Origin: CAVSEK01 sp963726975
GTDB taxonomy: Bacteria > Actinomycetota > Actinomycetes > Mycobacteriales > SCTD01
Assembly: GCA_963726975.1 (NCBI GenBank)
Contig: CAVSEK010000013.1
Span: 434,001-498,000 of the forward strand
DNA: 64,000 bases
Reading direction: 5' to 3'
Positions 60,397 through 64,000 of this stretch are shown piece by piece. A model generated the notes under the pieces. It worked only from the letters and a program-made list of their open reading frames with translations. It ran no database searches and was not told the origin of the DNA. Each line of letters begins with the position of its first letter. Position 1 is the first letter of the stretch. A program made the translations under genes and the position numbers.

Positions 60397-61671
60397 CTAG
60401 AGCACCGCCTGGGAGTCGAGCGCCTGCTTGAGCAGGTCACGCAGGTCGCGGTAGGTCTTCGGAGGGTCGATGGCGTCCATCGGGTGCAGCACCTGGCGCA
60501 CGGCGAGCGAGATGTCGTTGTAGTTGGCGCTCACGGGGCGCGGCGCGGCGTTCTCCAGCTGTGCGGTCATCAGCGGCAGGAACGGCAGCTTCTCCTTGAT
60601 CTGCGCGTCGTCCGCGAGCGACCGGAGCACCGAGGGCTGGCCACCGGTGATGGCGATCGTGCGCTGCTGCTCGGGCCGGGTGAGGCAGTTGATGGCCGCC
60701 AGAGCCGCGGGACGGTCGTTCGTGTACGCCCCGATGCCGAGGTTGTAGCCACCGAGGGGGGCCGCGGCCGGGATGGACGGGTCGACCTGCGGGTAGCCGG
60801 CGACGCCGTAGTCCTCCGCGAGCTGCGGGTCGGCCTCGAGCACGCTCGGGTACACGTACGGCCAGTTGATCATGAAGGTGCTGGAGCTGTCGGGCGACTG
60901 GAAGGCGAGCCGGTTGTCGTCCTCGGCGCTCGTCGACAGCGCGGTCGGCGCGGCCTGGGAGGTCGCGTAGCGCTTCATGATCTCGAGCGCCTTGACCGTC
61001 GGGCCCTCCGGCAGGTCGATCTGCGCCGTGCCGTCGGGGCCCTGCGTGAGGATGTGGCCGCCGGCGCTCTCCTCGAGGGCGTTGAAGAAGACGACCAGCG
61101 CCTCGGCCCGCTTGCCGGTCTCCTGGACCTTCGTCCCGAGCCGGTCGGCGGTGTCCAGGAGCTGGTCCCACGTCTTCGGCACCGGGTTGTCGCCGAGCTT
61201 GCTCTTGCGGTACCAGAGGAGCCGGGTGTTGGAGTTCAGCGGCGCGCCGTACTGCTTGTCGTTGGTCACCGACGTCTCGTACGGGCCCTTGAGCACCTGG
61301 TCGGCGTTGCCGACGTTCTCCAGCTCGCCCGGCTCGAAGGGCGTGATCCAGCCGGCCTCGGCGAACTCGCCGGTCCACACGACGTCCATGCCGATCAGGT
61401 CGATGGAGTCGTCCTTGGCGGCCAGCCGGCGCACCAGCTGCTCGCGCTGCGAGTCGGGGTTGGTCGGCAGGCTCTCGGCGCGCAGCTCGTAGGCGCCGCC
61501 GGAGGAGGCGTTGCAGGCCTCGATGACGTCGGGCAGCCAGGACTCGTTGCCGATGTACCAGTTGACGATGGGCGCCCCGCTGGCGCTGGTGTCGCTGCCG
61601 CTCCCGCAGGCGGCGAGAGGAGCGATCAGCAGGGGTGCGAGCAGCAGCCCCGCTCTGCGGCGCATGCGCAT
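60397..61671 (-). CDS. lpqY: LpqY-like sugar-binding lipoprotein of an ABC importer
   Basis: This 424-residue extracytoplasmic solute-binding lipoprotein has a signal with lipobox LAAC (Cys22). The segments RREQL/RRLAAKDDSIDLIGMDVV, WTGEFAEAGWITPF, NTRLLWYRKSKLGDNPVPKT and GGYNLGIGAYTNDRPAALAA closely follow mycobacterial LpqY, the trehalose receptor, including DVVWT-EFAEAGW. Trehalose or a related disaccharide is therefore the probable ligand. GGGAGG lies just before the ATG at 61671 (a second ATG is six bases in). It is the first gene of lpqY-sugA-sugB-sugC, the same order as in mycobacteria. Confidence 0.85.
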   Translation of the reverse strand: MRMRRRAGLLLAPLLIAPLAACGSGSDTSASGAPIVNWYIGNESWLPDVIEACNASSGGAYELRAESLPTNPDSQREQLVRRLAAKDDSIDLIGMDVVWTGEFAEAGWITPFEPGELENVGNADQVLKGPYETSVTNDKQYGAPLNSNTRLLWYRKSKLGDNPVPKTWDQLLDTADRLGTKVQETGKRAEALVVFFNALEESAGGHILTQGPDGTAQIDLPEGPTVKALEIMKRYATSQAAPTALSTSAEDDNRLAFQSPDSSSTFMINWPYVYPSVLEADPQLAEDYGVAGYPQVDPSIPAAAPLGGYNLGIGAYTNDRPAALAAINCLTRPEQQRTIAITGGQPSVLRSLADDAQIKEKLPFLPLMTAQLENAAPRPVSANYNDISLAVRQVLHPMDAIDPPKTYRDLRDLLKQALDSQAVL

Positions 61672-61776
61672 GGAACCTCCCAGGGTCCGACGACCCGCGG
61701 CGGTGCGGGTGATCACGCCCTTCCCCGGTCGTGTGACTCGAAGCACGCGTGACGATGACGGGAAGGTCAAGGTGGC

Positions 61777-61806
61777 GGGACGGACCGGGATGGACCGGGA
61801 CGGCCC
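61777..61806. repeat. 10-bp direct repeats in the divergent lpqY / ThDP-enzyme gap
   Basis: Three similar 10-bp units (CGGGACGGAC, CGGGATGGAC, CGGGACGGCC; starts 61777, 61787, 61797) stand in the 190-base divergent gap, about one helical turn apart. They may be regulator half-sites or simple repeat. A TACGGT box at ~61839 could serve the rightward gene. Confidence 0.5.
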
Positions 61807-61860
61807 GGACACCCCGCGACGGAGGGTGCCGGGCGCGATACGGTCGGCAGTCAGGAGGGG

Positions 61861-63480
61861 GTGGCCGAGGTGGTGTCCGGGGGCGTGACCGGGGGCGAGG
61901 CGCTCGTCGCCGCCCTGCGCGCGCTCGGCGTCGAGGTCGCCTTCGGCCTGCCGGGCGTCCACAACCTCGCGGCCTGGCGGGCCTTCCCCGGCAGCGGGGT
62001 GCGGCTGGTCGGGGTCCGGCACGAGCAGGCCGCCGGGTACGCCGCGGACGGCTACGCCCGGGCGACCGGTCGGCTCGGGGTCGCCCTCACGACGACCGGC
62101 CCGGGCGCGGCGAACACCGTCACCGCGGTGGGGGAGGCCTGGGCCTCGCACTCACCGGTGCTCGTGGTGGCGACGGACGTGCCGACGACGCTGCGCCGCC
62201 CCGGCGCCTACCGCGGCGTGCTGCACGAGACGACCGACCAGGCCGGCTTCTTCCGGCCGGTGACCAAGGCGCAGCTGCGGGTGGAGACGGTCGAGGCGCT
62301 GCACGACACGGTGCTGCGCGCCGGCCGGCTGGCGCTGGAGCACCCGCGGCGGCCGGTCTACCTCGAGGTCCCCACCGACCTGCTGTCGGCCCTGACCGCG
62401 CCCCCGCCGGCCGTGGGGCCGGGGGCGCCCCCGGCCGAGGTCGTCGACCCTCCCGAGACGATCGACGCGTCCGCAGCGGGCCCGCTCCTGCAGGCCGCCC
62501 GCCGCCCGCTGGTCTGGGCCGGCGGCGGTGCGACCGCCGACGGCGCCGCGCAGGAGGTCGCCGCGCTGGCGGAGTCGCTCGGCGCGCCGGTGCTGACGTC
62601 GTACGGCGGTCGCGGACTGCTCCCGCCGGAGGCCCCCGCGCTCGTGCCGCTGCCGCCGCACTGCCCGGGTGCGGGTGCGCTGTGGGACGCCGCCGACCTC
62701 GTCGTCGTGCTCGGCAGCGACCTCGACGCGATGAACACCCAGGGCTTCCGCCAGCCCCGGCCGCCGGCGGTCGTCACGGTCGACCTCGCCCGACCGGTCA
62801 ACGTCGAGCCCGACGTGTGGCTGGCCGTCCCGGCCCGCGCCGGTGCGACCGCACTGCGGGCGCTGGTCGGCGCACCGCGGCCGCCCTGGTGGGAGCGGCC
62901 CCCCGGCCGGGAGTCGTACGCCGGGCCGGAGACCGCCTTCCTCGACGCGCTCGAGGCGGGGCTGCCCGAGGACGCGGTCGTCGTGGCCGACATGTGCGTG
63001 GCCGGCTACTGGTACGGCGGCTTCGGCCGGGTGCACCAGCCGCGCGGACTGGCCTACCCGGTCGGCTGGGGCACCCTCGGCTTCGGCTTCCCCGCCGGGC
63101 TCGGCGCGGCCCTGTCCGGGCGCCCGACGGTCGCCCTGGTGGGCGACGGCGGCTTCCTGTTCGCCTGCGGCGAGCTGGCGACGGCGGCGCAGGAGAGGTT
63201 GCCGCTGACGACCGTGCTCGTGGACGACGGCGGCTACGGGATGCTCGCCTACGACTTCACCAAGGACGGCCAGACGCCGGTCGGCTGCGACCTGGAGCCA
63301 CCGGACTTCGTGGCGCTCGCCCGGGCGTTCCGGGTCGAGGCCCGCACCGTGGCGGTCGAGGAGCTGGCGCAGGCGGTGGCCGCCGGGGTCGCGAGCGGCC
63401 GGCCGTCCCTGCTGGTGGTGCAGGCGTCGTTCACGCCCCCGCCGAACACCTCGCCGAGGTGGTACCGCGTCGCGGGCTGA
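61861..63480 (+). CDS. thiamine diphosphate-dependent enzyme, acetolactate synthase/benzoylformate decarboxylase-like
   Basis: This ~539-residue enzyme has the three ThDP-enzyme domains. The N-terminal pyrimidine domain carries the activating glutamate (Glu55 in VRHEQAAGYAADGYARATG) and GVALTTTGPGAANTVTAVGE. A central Rossmann domain follows (RRPLVWAGGGATADGAAQEV). The C-terminal domain has the metal motif GDGG (428-431) and, ~26 residues later, DDGGYGML in place of the usual NNGGYG. It could be a decarboxylase or a carboligase; no ilvN neighbour argues against a true acetolactate synthase. AGGAGG overlaps the first GTG, so the GTGs at 61870 or 61873 are more likely starts. Confidence 0.85.
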   Translation: MAEVVSGGVTGGEALVAALRALGVEVAFGLPGVHNLAAWRAFPGSGVRLVGVRHEQAAGYAADGYARATGRLGVALTTTGPGAANTVTAVGEAWASHSPVLVVATDVPTTLRRPGAYRGVLHETTDQAGFFRPVTKAQLRVETVEALHDTVLRAGRLALEHPRRPVYLEVPTDLLSALTAPPPAVGPGAPPAEVVDPPETIDASAAGPLLQAARRPLVWAGGGATADGAAQEVAALAESLGAPVLTSYGGRGLLPPEAPALVPLPPHCPGAGALWDAADLVVVLGSDLDAMNTQGFRQPRPPAVVTVDLARPVNVEPDVWLAVPARAGATALRALVGAPRPPWWERPPGRESYAGPETAFLDALEAGLPEDAVVVADMCVAGYWYGGFGRVHQPRGLAYPVGWGTLGFGFPAGLGAALSGRPTVALVGDGGFLFACGELATAAQERLPLTTVLVDDGGYGMLAYDFTKDGQTPVGCDLEPPDFVALARAFRVEARTVAVEELAQAVAAGVASGRPSLLVVQASFTPPPNTSPRWYRVAG

Positions 63481-63492
63481 GGGCCCGCAGCG

Positions 63493-64000
63493 TCACCAGG
63501 TGTGGGCGACGTCCACGACGAGCCGGCTGCTGGTGCCGGGCCCGTCCAGCGCGAAGACGCGGAACGGCAGGCGGGCGCGCACGCCCAGTCCCACGGTCGT
63601 GTACCCCTCGTACGACCCGGCCCAGACGACCTGCCGGAAGGTCCGGTAGCCGGCGACCGGCGCCAGCTCGGACCGGTCGCGCGGGGCGTACGTCGCGCGG
63701 CCGCTGCTGTCGTAGGCCGGCACGTGGGCGACGACCGAGATGGCGGCGCCGCCGCGGGTCGGGACGACCGTGCCGGAGCCGTCCTGGCGCACGGCGTCGA
63801 CGTACTGCACGGTCCAGCCGCGGACGGCGCCCGGGCCGACGTCGAGGACGAGCCGGTCGAAGCAGTCGTGCCGGCCGGCGCGCACGCCGGTGAGCGGGGC
63901 GGTCGACATCGGCGCGGCGGTCTTGGCCAGCGAGCCCCAGCCGGTGGGGCAGGCGCTCGCGCTGCTGGCCGTCGCTGCGGCGGTGGCGGCGCCGGTAGGC
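63493..64000 (-). CDS. AMIN-like domain protein, 5' end outside window
   Basis: The reverse frame is open to the window edge; about 168 residues are visible. CPTGWGSLAKTAA at the start, then HDCFDRLVLDVGPGAVRGWT, VQYVDAVRQDGSGTVVPTRG, FRQVVWAGSYEGYTTVGLGV and RLPFRVFALDGPGTSSRLVV match the actinobacterial AMIN-like beta domain, usually found in secreted or lipid-anchored proteins. The upstream alanine/serine-rich stretch looks like the linker after a signal peptide. Its role is unknown; AMIN domains often bind cell-wall material. An ATG at 63909 is a possible but unlikely internal start. Confidence 0.8.
   Translation of the reverse strand, partial: PTGAATAAATASSASACPTGWGSLAKTAAPMSTAPLTGVRAGRHDCFDRLVLDVGPGAVRGWTVQYVDAVRQDGSGTVVPTRGGAAISVVAHVPAYDSSGRATYAPRDRSELAPVAGYRTFRQVVWAGSYEGYTTVGLGVRARLPFRVFALDGPGTSSRLVVDVAHTW

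Overview
The window is chromosomal DNA from a very GC-rich actinomycete (class Actinomycetia). The evidence is extreme G/C third positions in every real gene, frequent GTG starts, a complete Pup-proteasome locus, the mycothiol gene mshC, F420-type oxidoreductases, PafBC regulators and an LpqY-SugABC-like importer. No rRNA gene, integrase, transposase or CRISPR array is visible. The genus cannot be named from the sequence. About 63 genes fill the window tightly, and no gap between genes exceeds 300 bases.

Layout. 1-14 kb is a mixed housekeeping and accessory stretch: a ThrE-type exporter cut by the window edge, a TSUP permease, a sarcosine-oxidase-like flavoenzyme, an MFS pump with its own TetR regulator and a probable operator, tRNA-Leu(GAG), a methyltransferase, an M20 peptidase, a DUF1059-SnoaL fusion, a hydroxypyruvate-isomerase-like protein facing an SDR, a RecD-like helicase and an aldo/keto reductase. 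14-24 kb holds an F420-dependent LLM enzyme, two tandem UppP-like undecaprenyl-diphosphatases, the conserved block phosphomutase - DUF3090 - SCO1664 family - mshC, a GT4 glycosyltransferase, and a reverse-strand usp - hydrolase - PAC2 group. 24-33 kb holds metH, a polyprenyl glycosylphosphotransferase, a HAD hydrolase, a class II aldolase, a RecB-like nuclease and an M50 protease.

33.6-50.7 kb is the Pup-proteasome region in its usual actinobacterial order: trmI, arc (mpa), dop, pup, prcB, prcA, pafA, an FKBP, pafB, pafC, tatA, tatC, then a helY-like helicase. Extra genes are woven in: a Rieske protein between dop and pup, a truncated reverse-strand phosphoesterase between pup and prcB, an FKBP lipoprotein and a ChaB-like protein between prcA and pafA, and a reverse-strand DUF3866 plus membrane cyclase pair before pafB. 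Pup is deamidated by Dop, ligated to substrates by PafA, recognised by ARC and delivered to the PrcBA core. PafBC is the DNA-damage regulator usually linked to this locus.

53.5-64 kb carries a second class III cyclase beside a 5'-3' exonuclease, an Lrp regulator, a PPOX-family protein, a ParB-like protein, an lpqY-sugA-sugB-sugC-like ABC importer (probably for trehalose or a related sugar), a thiamine-diphosphate enzyme and a partial AMIN-like protein.

Two themes run through the window. First, a TANNNT box (mostly TAGGGT, TAGGCT, TAGCGT or TACGGT) lies 6-7 bases before the start codon of at least a dozen genes, which suggests widespread leaderless transcription. Second, four otherwise conserved genes (PAC2, metH, tatA, tatC) are each split by an apparent single-base indel. 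Since metH and the Tat genes are usually maintained, sequence or assembly error is the first explanation to test.
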